Source: Actinomadura rudentiformis
GTDB lineage: Bacteria > Actinomycetota > Actinomycetes > Streptosporangiales > Streptosporangiaceae
Assembly (NCBI RefSeq): GCF_008923185.1
Contig: NZ_WBMT01000001.1
Location: 434,001-498,000, forward strand
Length of the DNA: 64,000 bases
Direction: 5' to 3'
The position numbers were made by a program, and so were the translations under genes. The notes below the pieces were generated by a model. It worked only from the letters and a program-made list of their open reading frames with translations, was not told where the DNA came from and searched no databases. Within the stretch, counting starts at the first letter, position 1. Each line of letters begins with the position of its first letter. Positions 55,120 through 62,910 of this stretch are shown here, piece by piece.

Positions 55120-56319
55120 TCAGTTACGACAGGGCAGCCCTCCGCCCTGTGACAGATCCGCCGAGATTTTCTTGGACGGCGCGATCACGGTGGCGATCAG
55201 CAGGACGCAGGCGGCGGCGAGAAGGGCGACCACGGCGGTCGCTCCGATCCGCGGCGCCGCGAGCGGCAGCAGCAGCGCGACGGTGACGCAGCCCAGGACC
55301 ACGGCGGGATGGACGACGGGTTCGGGCACGATCGGCGCGTGGACCAGCCAGAGCAGGGTGATGAACGCGGCGACCGGGATCGCGACGGCGTAGCAGACCG
55401 CGAGGGGTGAGGCCGCGAGACCGTGCCCGGTCCGCTCGACCGCGACCTCGATGCCGGCGCCGACGGCCGCCAGGGCCGCGAAGAGGCCGTAGTGGCCATA
55501 ACCCCACAGGCAGGAGCGGTGGCGGCGGTCGCTGAGGCCGTCGCCTGCCGGTGCCAGGAAGTAGAGCCACCACAGGGCGAGCAGCAGGATGAGGCCGGAG
55601 CCGGCGACGATGAGGAAGGGGGCGCTGACCCTGGCCGTCTCGAGTGCTCCTTCGATGCCCCTGGACACGGCGAGGACGCTCTCGCCGAGCAGGATGATCG
55701 TGAACAGCCCGTACCGCTCGGCGATGTGGTGCGGATGCCACGTGGTGGCCCCGGGCCGTTCCGCCCACCGGGGCACGGCCAGTTCCAGGACGGCCAGGGC
55801 GACGAAGGCCGGCACCTGGGCCGACGACGGCAGGGCGCCGGTCTCGGCGAGCAGGAGGCGAAGCAGCCAGCCCACCTGCAGGGCGGTGATGCCGGTGGCA
55901 TAGCGCATCGCGGTACGGCGTCTCTTCGGATCCTCGATGCCGGCGCGCACCCACTGGGCGACGAGCCCGATCCTCATGAGGAGATAGCCGAGTGTGACGG
56001 CGCGGTAGTCGGCATGGTTCGCGGCCGGAACACCGGCGGCCAGGACGAGGACCCCCGCCATCTGCACCATGGTCAGCAGCCGGTAGGCGATGTCGTCGGT
56101 GTCGTAGGCCGACGCGAACCACGTGAAGTTCATCCACGCCCACCAGATCGCGAAGAAGACCTGGAAGAACGGGACCAGCCCGGCCGTGGCGTGGCCGCCG
56201 GCGATGTCGTGGGCGAGCTGGGCGGTGACGGCCGCGACCGCGACCACGAAGGTCAGGTCGAACAGCAGTTCCAGCTGGCTCGCGGCGCGGTGCGGCTCGT
56301 CGATCGGTCGTGCGCGCAT
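55120..56319 (-). CDS. ltrA: Low temperature requirement protein A
   Basis: A 399-residue protein of the LtrA family with about 11 TM helices. The N-terminal signature DEPHRAASQLELLFDLTFVV and ERYGLFTIILLGESVLAVSR are diagnostic. LtrA was named from a cold-growth phenotype in Listeria; its biochemical function is unknown. ATG 56319 gives the usual N-terminus, although its ribosome site is weak. A frame open further upstream adds a non-homologous Arg/Pro-rich stretch. An 11-base direct repeat (CGACAGGGCAG) occurs at the gene's 3' end (55128) and upstream (56399). Confidence 0.9.
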   Translation of the reverse strand: MRARPIDEPHRAASQLELLFDLTFVVAVAAVTAQLAHDIAGGHATAGLVPFFQVFFAIWWAWMNFTWFASAYDTDDIAYRLLTMVQMAGVLVLAAGVPAANHADYRAVTLGYLLMRIGLVAQWVRAGIEDPKRRRTAMRYATGITALQVGWLLRLLLAETGALPSSAQVPAFVALAVLELAVPRWAERPGATTWHPHHIAERYGLFTIILLGESVLAVSRGIEGALETARVSAPFLIVAGSGLILLLALWWLYFLAPAGDGLSDRRHRSCLWGYGHYGLFAALAAVGAGIEVAVERTGHGLAASPLAVCYAVAIPVAAFITLLWLVHAPIVPEPVVHPAVVLGCVTVALLLPLAAPRIGATAVVALLAAACVLLIATVIAPSKKISADLSQGGGLPCRN

Positions 56320-56524
56320 CCGGACCCGGATTCCGCTTCTGGCGCTTTCTGGTGGCACGCCTCTGCTCCTGTCGCTGGGTGGGCTCGTTCTCCAACGACG
56401 ACAGGGCAGCGTGCCGATCTGTGACACATCGGGTCGCGGGCAGGCCCTCTCAGGCGGCGGGGCCATTCATGAACGCCCCAAGTATCAGTACCATCAGCCC
56501 ATAACAAACCTTACAGGAGTATCT

Positions 56525-56854
56525 GTGGCGCTTCCTGAGCCTCCGTACATCGCCGTCTACATCACCTCGATCCTCTCCGACGACCTGGACGGTTACGACG
56601 AGCTGAACGACCAGATGGTGAAGTTGTCCGAAGAGCAGCCCGGCTACCTGGGGCGCGAATCACTGCCTGGTGAGGGGAACGAGGAACGAGTGGTCATCTA
56701 CTGGCGCGACCTGGAGTCCCTCAAGGGATGGCGCCTGCACCCTGAACACCAGGTCGCGATGCGTGCCGGCCGGGAGCGCTACTACACCTCGTACGACATC
56801 CGCGTCACCAGGGTCGAACGCGAGTACGGCTTCCGCCGCGACCCGGCCGGCTGA
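56525..56854 (+). CDS. Antibiotic biosynthesis monooxygenase (ABM) domain protein
   Basis: A 109-residue ferredoxin-like protein (PYIAVYITSILSDDLDGYDE; EEQPGYLGRESLPGEGNEER; VVIYWRDLESLKGWRLHPEH). It has the ABM-fold pattern of a GYLG...ES strand followed by a YW/SLKGWR.HPEH helix. Such proteins act as cofactor-free oxygenases or in heme/quinone handling. AGGAG lies five bases before GTG 56525; an open frame running back over LtrA is spurious. The substrate is unknown. Confidence 0.88.
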   Translation: MALPEPPYIAVYITSILSDDLDGYDELNDQMVKLSEEQPGYLGRESLPGEGNEERVVIYWRDLESLKGWRLHPEHQVAMRAGRERYYTSYDIRVTRVEREYGFRRDPAG

Positions 56855-56883
56855 GAACCGGTTCCAGCGGCCGGAGTCCGCGG

Positions 56884-57504
56884 TCAGAGCCCCGCCTGGT
56901 CGAGGATCAGCTTCAGCTCCGCGGCCCGGTGCGGCGTGATGGCGCCTTCCCTTTTCCGGGTTCCGACCTTCTCGCGCAGCTTGGCGACATGGTGGCGGAA
57001 CAGATCGGGGTCGCCGGATCCGGAGTCGTCGAACGCCCCTCTGATCAGGTTGTGGAGGTCGACGCCGACGTCATCGCGAATCTGGTGAGCGGCCAGGCCC
57101 TGGTCGACGGCGAACCGGAACTTGCCGAGCATGTCCCTGAACCGGACCGGCAGCGGGGTCACCGGGATGCTCGGGCGTGACACGGTGGGACGGGGGCTGG
57201 TGGGCCGGTCGGGGCTCACGGTCGATGGGGTCGGGGAGGCGGAGCTGACCTCCGGAGGAGATGACGAGGGCGGCACCGGTTCCGGATTCGACGCGCCGGT
57301 CATCGCGGGCGGTCTGGGAACGGGCCGGCTCAGCAGGTCGGTGTCGTCGGTGAGCGCGGAGCTGATGGCGATCTGCAGCGTCGTCGCGGCCAGCGCCGCC
57401 ACCACCAGCACCGCGAACGTCATCCAGGGCAGGCTCAATCGCCGCCGGCGTGGCGGTGTCTGCGTGTCTGCCGGCTGTTCGCCCGGCACCGTGGGCGCGT
57501 TCAC
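56884..57504 (-). CDS. Single-pass membrane protein sharing kinase C-terminal domain
   Basis: A 206-residue protein: a short cytoplasmic tail with RRRR, one TM helix (about 26-50), a long Pro/Ser/Thr-rich outside linker, then an ~80-residue helical domain (FRFAVDQGLAAHQIRDDVGV; HHVAKLREKVGTRKREGAIT). That last domain aligns with the C-terminal domain of the adjacent kinase (VDREFTLGKIRSDVAVDL; LTQLREKIATRLREQGLA). The GTG start overlaps the kinase stop (GTGA). I infer a kinase-less partner that pairs with the kinase outside the cell. No known family name. Confidence 0.75.
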   Translation of the reverse strand: MNAPTVPGEQPADTQTPPRRRRLSLPWMTFAVLVVAALAATTLQIAISSALTDDTDLLSRPVPRPPAMTGASNPEPVPPSSSPPEVSSASPTPSTVSPDRPTSPRPTVSRPSIPVTPLPVRFRDMLGKFRFAVDQGLAAHQIRDDVGVDLHNLIRGAFDDSGSGDPDLFRHHVAKLREKVGTRKREGAITPHRAAELKLILDQAGL

Positions 57505-58913
57505 GTGCGCGCGGTCGCCAGGACTCGGGTCAGGCGGTCGGCGGTGTCCTGGGCGAGCCCCTGCTCGCGCAGCCGGGTGGCGATCTTCTCCCGCAACTGG
57601 GTCAGTCGCTCAGGCAGGTCGACCTGCCGTCCCTGGAGGAGTTCGTTCCGCAGGTTGGTGATGACATTGCCGAGGTCGACCGCGACATCGGAACGGATCT
57701 TGCCCAGAGTGAACTCCCGGTCCACCATCGGCTTCAGCCGCCCCAGCACGTCCAGCGCCTGCATGCTGCCGGTCACTTCGGGGCGAATGATGGGAGCCGA
57801 TTCTTCAGGGGACGGAAGGGTGGCCGAGGGCTGGGGGTCGGGCACCATTGGCGCAGAGTACACCGGTGTGGGCGTGGTCGCGGCTCGTTCCTCAGGAAGC
57901 GCCGCAGTGGCCGGTGGCCGATTCGCCGCGAGAGCGATGACGGCCCCTATCGCGGCGATGGCGAGAATGCCGAGGCGCGCAAGGGCCCATTCGCGTTTGC
58001 TGAGACCGGCGTACGCCGGTCGCGTTCGGACAGGCTCGCGGACCGGTGCCGCGACGAAACCCGTGGTGTCGAACGTGAGGGTGTCGAATGAGGCCGCTTT
58101 GGCACGGATGAGGATCTCCGCTGCCTCGTCGGCCGATGGCCTGATCGCAGGATCGGAAGCCCGGCAGCGGGTGGAGAGACGCGCCACCTCTTCCGGAACG
58201 TTCGCCGCCGGAAATGCCTCCAGGCATTCGTTCAGAACGGCACCGAAGGCGTAGATGTCGGCTTTTGCTCCGTCGTCGTCCTTGGCTGAGGGCGCCGAAT
58301 CAGATTCTCGGTCAGAGTTCGCGTCGGATGCTTGGCCGGGCTCCGAGTCCGGTGACTGGCCGGACGCATCGTCAGCTGTCTGGCGCACAGCGGAGGATGT
58401 GCCGAAATCCACCAGCTTGACGCCGCCGGGGGCGAGGATCGCCTTGCTCGATCTCAGGTCACCGTGGTTCACGCCGTTCGCATGCGCCGCGGCCAGCGTG
58501 CTGGCGATCCGCCCGCACACCTCCAGCGCCTCGGCCAGCGCGAGAGGGGCTCTTTCGAGCCGCGCCTCGAGGTCCTCTCCTTCCAGGAACTCCGTCACGA
58601 CGTAAGGGACGGGCCGGCCGTCGGCGTCACGCGTGCAGTCGAAGTCGTAGACCGTCGCGATGCCCGCATGGGTGAGACCGGCGGTCTTGCTCATCTGCCG
58701 CTGGAACGCCTGATGCCGGCCCGGGGTGATCGACCCCAGTGCCTTGACGATGATGATCCGGTCCAGCAGGTCGTCCCAGGCCCGCCACACCTCTCTGGCG
58801 CCGCCGCCGTCATCGAGACGCTCCACCAGCCGATATCGCTCATTGAGCTGCAATCCGGCTCGCACAAGACCCGCTTTCTCCGCAGAGGTAGTCGTCCTAC
58901 TTGCCGGATCCAT
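57501..58913 (-). CDS. Membrane Ser/Thr kinase, probably degenerate
   Basis: A 470-residue receptor-like kinase: kinase domain (25-275), TM helix (about 309-330), a Pro/Ser-rich linker and an external helical domain (about 393-465). Lys57 (IIIVKAL) and the DFG motif (Asp169) remain, and the catalytic loop keeps Asp152. But the loop reads HGDLRSSKAIL: the Mg-binding Asn is replaced by Lys157, and the Gly-rich loop is reduced to DDGGGARE. A long acidic insertion fills the activation segment (about 180-215). It may be a weak kinase or a pseudokinase. The partner gene overlaps by four bases and shares the external domain. Confidence 0.85.
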   Translation of the reverse strand: MDPASRTTTSAEKAGLVRAGLQLNERYRLVERLDDGGGAREVWRAWDDLLDRIIIVKALGSITPGRHQAFQRQMSKTAGLTHAGIATVYDFDCTRDADGRPVPYVVTEFLEGEDLEARLERAPLALAEALEVCGRIASTLAAAHANGVNHGDLRSSKAILAPGGVKLVDFGTSSAVRQTADDASGQSPDSEPGQASDANSDRESDSAPSAKDDDGAKADIYAFGAVLNECLEAFPAANVPEEVARLSTRCRASDPAIRPSADEAAEILIRAKAASFDTLTFDTTGFVAAPVREPVRTRPAYAGLSKREWALARLGILAIAAIGAVIALAANRPPATAALPEERAATTPTPVYSAPMVPDPQPSATLPSPEESAPIIRPEVTGSMQALDVLGRLKPMVDREFTLGKIRSDVAVDLGNVITNLRNELLQGRQVDLPERLTQLREKIATRLREQGLAQDTADRLTRVLATART

Positions 58914-59008
58914 GGATCCGCCGACTCCATGGATCCCAGGTCAGGAAGTACGCACCGCGCGGGCCGGAGGTTCGGTGAGAAAGGGGCAGAGAAAGAGGAA
59001 TTCGCGGA

Positions 59009-59608
59009 CTATCTGCCGGCCGGTTCCATCAACAGCCGGTCCATGAGGAGATGGAGGTAGGCACGGAACGAGCGCGCGGCGCCCGGGTCATCGGCGGGGA
59101 TCATCCCGCTCTTGGGGGCCATGAGGCCGGAGCCCATGAAGCCGTGCACGCACCACACCAAGGTCCCCAGAAGGTAGTAGGTGTCCACGTCCGGCGGCAC
59201 CACGTTCCTTATCTCGGTGGCGGCCTGTTCCATCAGGGGACGCGAGAAGCGGTCCTCGAAGTCGGCTATGTCGGCGGCATCGGAGACCCAGCGATGCGTC
59301 CACAATGCGCGCATGTTGGGATGGCCCAAGTAGAAATCCAGGTACGCGTCGGCGAGCCGGTGGACGGCTGCGGGCCCGGGTTCGGCGGTCGCCATGGACT
59401 CCTGGAGCATGGCCTGCTCGGCCTCGAAGAATCGCTGCATCACCGACAGATAGAGCTCCCGCTTGCCGCCGGTCATCTCGGTGAGCTGGGCGCTGCTCAC
59501 CCCCACGGCGTCGGCGATGAGCTGGAACGGGGTCCCGTCATAACTGAGCTCAGCGAACAGCCGGGTCGCAACATCGATGACCTGGTCACACGTCACAGGG
59601 TTCGCCAT
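59009..59608 (-). CDS. TetR-family regulator
   Basis: A 199-residue TetR protein with an N-terminal helix-turn-helix (VIDVATRLFAELSYDGTPFQ; ADAVGVSSAQLTEMTGGKRE) and a C-terminal ligand domain (ADAYLDFYLGHPNMRALWTH; LLGTLVWCVHGFMGSG). It is divergent from the aminotransferase gene at 59804 across 195 bases, so it may control it. No clear palindrome stands out in that spacer. Confidence 0.88.
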   Translation of the reverse strand: MANPVTCDQVIDVATRLFAELSYDGTPFQLIADAVGVSSAQLTEMTGGKRELYLSVMQRFFEAEQAMLQESMATAEPGPAAVHRLADAYLDFYLGHPNMRALWTHRWVSDAADIADFEDRFSRPLMEQAATEIRNVVPPDVDTYYLLGTLVWCVHGFMGSGLMAPKSGMIPADDPGAARSFRAYLHLLMDRLLMEPAGR

Positions 59609-59803
59609 GCCATCACGGTATGGGGGACTCGGTAGAGAGCTGCCGTTCCCCCATTAAGGAACACGCAAATCACGTCCGCCACAACGCCCGGGCGCCGCCG
59701 ATTCGAACCACGGCCCGCCGAAGCGCGTATGTATCGGAGATGTCATGCCCAAGCGGACGACGATGATGGCGGCGCCGTCCCCTGGCCACGAGGAGTGTTT
59801 TCC

Positions 59804-61354
59804 GTGTCGTCGGACTCCATCGATCCGGGCCTGCTGCGAAAGAACGCGCACAGCCCGTCCTTCTTCGCGCTCAAACGGGCCTCGGCGGGGCGAGCGGACC
59901 TCGTGGACTTCTGCATTCCGTGCAATCCGTACTTCCCGACGCCTGAGATGTTCGCCCAGCTGTCGGGCACCCTGGAGCAGATCCTCAAGTACTACCCGAG
60001 CGACGCGGACACCATCACCGCCGAGCTGTGCGCCACGCTCGGCCTCAACCCGCAGACGGTGGTGATGGGGAACGGCTCGACGGAGCTGATCACCTGGATC
60101 GACCACCTGCTGGTGAAGGAGAGCCTGGCCACGCCGATCCCGACCTTCGGGCGGTGGACCGACCAGCCGATGGAGACCGGCAAACGGGTGGACATGTTCC
60201 AGCTCCACGAGATGCGCAACTTCGAGTTCGAGGTGGACCACTTCGTGCAGTTCGTCCGGCAGCGCGGATCGCGCGTCGCCGTCATCTGCAACCCCAACAA
60301 CCCCGACGGCGGGTACGTCCCCCGGCATGAGGTGGTCAGGATGCTCGACTGCCTGATCGACCTGGACCTCGTCGTGGTGGACGAGTCGTTCCTGGACTTC
60401 GTGAACGCCGAGGCGTACACGAGCGTCGCGGACGAGGCGCGGATCAGACCCAACGTGATCGTGCTCAAGAGCCTGGGTAAGAACTTCGGCCTGCACGGCA
60501 TCAGGTTCGGCTACCTGGTGGCGAACCCGGCACTGGCGAAGGTCATCCGGGCGGCCCTGCCCAAGTGGAACCTCAACTCGTTCGCCGAGGTCGTGGTCTT
60601 CCTGCTGCGCGAGCACCGTCAGGAGTACGCCGAGAGCCTGCGACTGCTCGCCCGCGACCGGCTGGTGATGTCCCAGCAGCTCGCCTCGCTGCCCGGCCTG
60701 AGGGTCTTCCCGTCGCAGGGCAACTTCATCATGGTCAAGCTGCCGGACGGAAGGGACGGCGTCGGGCTGCGCGACTATCTGATCGAGCAGCATGGCGTGT
60801 TCGTCCGTGAGTGCGGCAACAAGCTGGGTTCCACCAGCCAGTTCCTGCGGCTGGTCGTCCGGCCGCAGAGCGACGTGCAGCGGCTCCTCGTCGGGCTGGG
60901 TTCGTACCTCTATGGCACAGCCTCCCCGTCCACGCTGGCGGGAGCCGTCCCGGACCTGGTCAACAGCACGGAGTTCGGGTCGTTCAACGGTGTCACTGAC
61001 TCCAACGCCTTCAACGGCGCCCCGGAGCCGAACGCTTTCAGCGGCACGCCGGATCCCAACGCTTTCAGCGGCGTGCCGGAGCCGAACGCCTTCAGCGGCG
61101 CACCGGATCCAACCGCCTACAACGGCGTCACAGACCCCAACGCCTACAGCGCCGCCACGGACTCTGCCGCCTATAACGGCACCACGGACTCCCCGGCCTA
61201 CACCACGGTCGACGAGTTGCGCTCCTACCTCGCCAGCAATCTCTCCAGCAACGCGGTGCCGGGCCAGGCCAATGGGAACGGCGCCGCTCAAGGGCCGGCC
61301 TACGAGTCGGACCGGTACGGCCGGTTCGAGCCCCAGGAGGCCCGCCCAGCCTGA
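59804..61354 (+). CDS. PLP aminotransferase (class I/II) with repetitive C-terminal tail
   Basis: A 516-residue protein. The first ~370 residues form a fold-type I aminotransferase of the histidinol-phosphate/threonine-phosphate-decarboxylase-like group: GNGSTELI in the cofactor pocket, ICNPNNPDGG, VVDESFLDF, and Lys226 in KSLGKNFGLHGIRFGY as the Schiff-base lysine. From 394 to 465 come eight 9-residue repeats of the NAFSGxPxP type, followed by a Gln/Asn/Gly-rich end. Aminotransferases of this group normally stop near 360-380. GTG 59804 has GAGGAG 8 bases upstream. The product is unknown, and there are no biosynthetic neighbours. Confidence 0.88.
   Translation: MSSDSIDPGLLRKNAHSPSFFALKRASAGRADLVDFCIPCNPYFPTPEMFAQLSGTLEQILKYYPSDADTITAELCATLGLNPQTVVMGNGSTELITWIDHLLVKESLATPIPTFGRWTDQPMETGKRVDMFQLHEMRNFEFEVDHFVQFVRQRGSRVAVICNPNNPDGGYVPRHEVVRMLDCLIDLDLVVVDESFLDFVNAEAYTSVADEARIRPNVIVLKSLGKNFGLHGIRFGYLVANPALAKVIRAALPKWNLNSFAEVVVFLLREHRQEYAESLRLLARDRLVMSQQLASLPGLRVFPSQGNFIMVKLPDGRDGVGLRDYLIEQHGVFVRECGNKLGSTSQFLRLVVRPQSDVQRLLVGLGSYLYGTASPSTLAGAVPDLVNSTEFGSFNGVTDSNAFNGAPEPNAFSGTPDPNAFSGVPEPNAFSGAPDPTAYNGVTDPNAYSAATDSAAYNGTTDSPAYTTVDELRSYLASNLSSNAVPGQANGNGAAQGPAYESDRYGRFEPQEARPA
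60983..61198 (+). repeat. Eight 27-bp repeats encoding 9-residue units
   Basis: Eight in-frame units of 27 bases encode units of the type F/Y-N/S-G-x-P/T-D/E-P-N-A. Central units 2-5 are the most alike (FNGAPEPNA, FSGTPDPNA, FSGVPEPNA, FSGAPDPTA) and outer ones have diverged, consistent with expansion from the middle. The tail is rich in Asn, Pro and Gly and likely unstructured. Confidence 0.9.
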
Positions 61355-61442
61355 AACGGTGAGTCCCAAGAGCGATGAGTTCCGAAGGTGAGGCCGGTCC
61401 TATCGGTCAACGGTTTCGCACCTACCGAGGAGGACGGGACAG

Positions 61443-62840
61443 ATGGGCAAGTGGAGACGTCGGATCGGGATGCTGGCGGCCGGGCTCATGCTCGGCGGGC
61501 AGGCCGTGGGCGTCGCGGCCGCGGACGCGGCTGAGCGGCGGACGTACGAAGGAGAGATCGACGGCGCGAAGTACAAGGTCGTGGTGCCGGAGCGGTGGAA
61601 CCGCACGCTGGTGCTCTACAGCCACGGCTACTATCCGGAGGGCTTTCCCGTCCCGGGCGGGGGCATCGCGCTGAGCAACCATCCGGAGACCGCGGAGTGG
61701 CTGCTCGATCACGGGTACGCGCTGGCGGCCTCGGAGTACAAGGGCAAGTACGGCTACACGGTCGAGCCGGCGTTGACGGACCAGATCGCGTTGCTGGACT
61801 GGTTCGGCGAGAACGTCGCCAAGCCGCGGCGGACCGTCGCGACCGGGCAGTCGATGGGCGGCATCGTCGCGACGTTGCTGGCCGAGCGGAACCCCGGCCG
61901 GTTCGCGGGCGTGGTGGACATCTGCGCGGCGTTCGACTTCAGCGGCTATATGAACGTCGCGCTGGATCTCAACTTCGCCGTCAAGACGCTTCTCGCGCCT
62001 GGCCAGGACATCGACCTCGTTCACCCCAAGGACCCCCAGGCCAGCGCGCAAGCCCTGTCGAACGCGATCGACGAGGCGCTCAAGACGCGCAAGGGACGGG
62101 CCCGGCTGGCGCTGGTGGGGTCGCTCGGCAACATCCCGGCCTGGTACTCCACCTACGACCGGAAGCCGACCAAGCTCGCCGAACAGATCCGGCAGCAGGC
62201 GACGTGGGTGCAGGGTGCCTACACCTTGGGCAACGGACCCATCGGTCGCGCGGACATCGAACGCCGCGCGGGCGGTAATCCCTCCTGGAACGTCGGCGTC
62301 GACTACGGACGGCAGCTGGCACGTTCAGGGCAGAAAGCCCTGGTCGCCAAGGCGTACAGGGCGGCCCGCCTCAGCGTGAAGGACGACCTGAAGCGGCTCG
62401 CCGGCGCTCCCCGCATCGCCGCGGATCCAGGGGCGGTCCCGTACCTCTTCCGCTACGGCGTCGCGCGGGGGACCACGCCCGCTCCCGTTCTCACCATTCA
62501 CAACACCGGTGACGGCGGCGCCCCCGAGTACGGTCAGCGCTGGTACGCCGAGCAGGTCAAGCGGCACGGCGACCCGGCCAAGCTGCGTCAGACCTTTGTC
62601 GACCGGGGCAGCCACTGCGCGTTCACGGCCGCCGAGGAAGTCGTCACGATGCGCAATCTGATCGAACGGCTCGACACGGGCAAGTGGCCGGACCTCAGCC
62701 CCAAGCGCCTCAACCGGGCGGCGAGCACCTTCCCGCGGCCGTACCAGATCCCCATCGACTTCCTGACCGGCCAGGAGAAGGTCGTGAAGCCCGCCTTCAC
62801 GACCTACAGCCCAGGCTTCCCGCTGCGCTCCTCGCGCTGA
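61443..62840 (+). CDS. Secreted alpha/beta hydrolase
   Basis: A 465-residue secreted hydrolase. Signal peptide RRRIGMLAAGLMLGGQAVG is cut near AADA. Ser137 in ATGQSMGGIVATLLAE is the nucleophile; Asp in IHNTGDGGAPEY and His in DRGSHCAFTAAE complete the likely triad. LVLYSHGYYPEGFP holds the oxyanion hole. The enzyme resembles actinomycete secreted esterases/peptidases without a known substrate. GAGGAGG lies upstream, 13 bases from the ATG. A terminator separates it from the convergent serine hydrolase. Confidence 0.88.
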   Translation: MGKWRRRIGMLAAGLMLGGQAVGVAAADAAERRTYEGEIDGAKYKVVVPERWNRTLVLYSHGYYPEGFPVPGGGIALSNHPETAEWLLDHGYALAASEYKGKYGYTVEPALTDQIALLDWFGENVAKPRRTVATGQSMGGIVATLLAERNPGRFAGVVDICAAFDFSGYMNVALDLNFAVKTLLAPGQDIDLVHPKDPQASAQALSNAIDEALKTRKGRARLALVGSLGNIPAWYSTYDRKPTKLAEQIRQQATWVQGAYTLGNGPIGRADIERRAGGNPSWNVGVDYGRQLARSGQKALVAKAYRAARLSVKDDLKRLAGAPRIAADPGAVPYLFRYGVARGTTPAPVLTIHNTGDGGAPEYGQRWYAEQVKRHGDPAKLRQTFVDRGSHCAFTAAEEVVTMRNLIERLDTGKWPDLSPKRLNRAASTFPRPYQIPIDFLTGQEKVVKPAFTTYSPGFPLRSSR

Positions 62841-62867
62841 CCACCAGCTTCCTGGACGGGCCACCAC

Positions 62868-62901
62868 CTCCTGGACGGGCCACCTGCGGCCCGTCCAGGA
62901 G
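62868..62901. terminator. Bidirectional 13-bp hairpin terminator
   Basis: CTCCTGGACGGGC (62868-62880) pairs perfectly with GCCCGTCCAGGAG (62889-62901) around an 8-base loop, between convergent genes. A second copy of CCTGGACGGGCCACC just upstream (62850-62864) shows a short tandem duplication of the left arm. Confidence 0.8.
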
Positions 62902-62910
62902 GCTCTCGCG

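Noticed and set aside
59654..61369. Minus-strand frame with repeated VRLR/RHAAE units
   Set aside because: The apparent protein repeats only mirror the 27-bp repeats of the aminotransferase tail.
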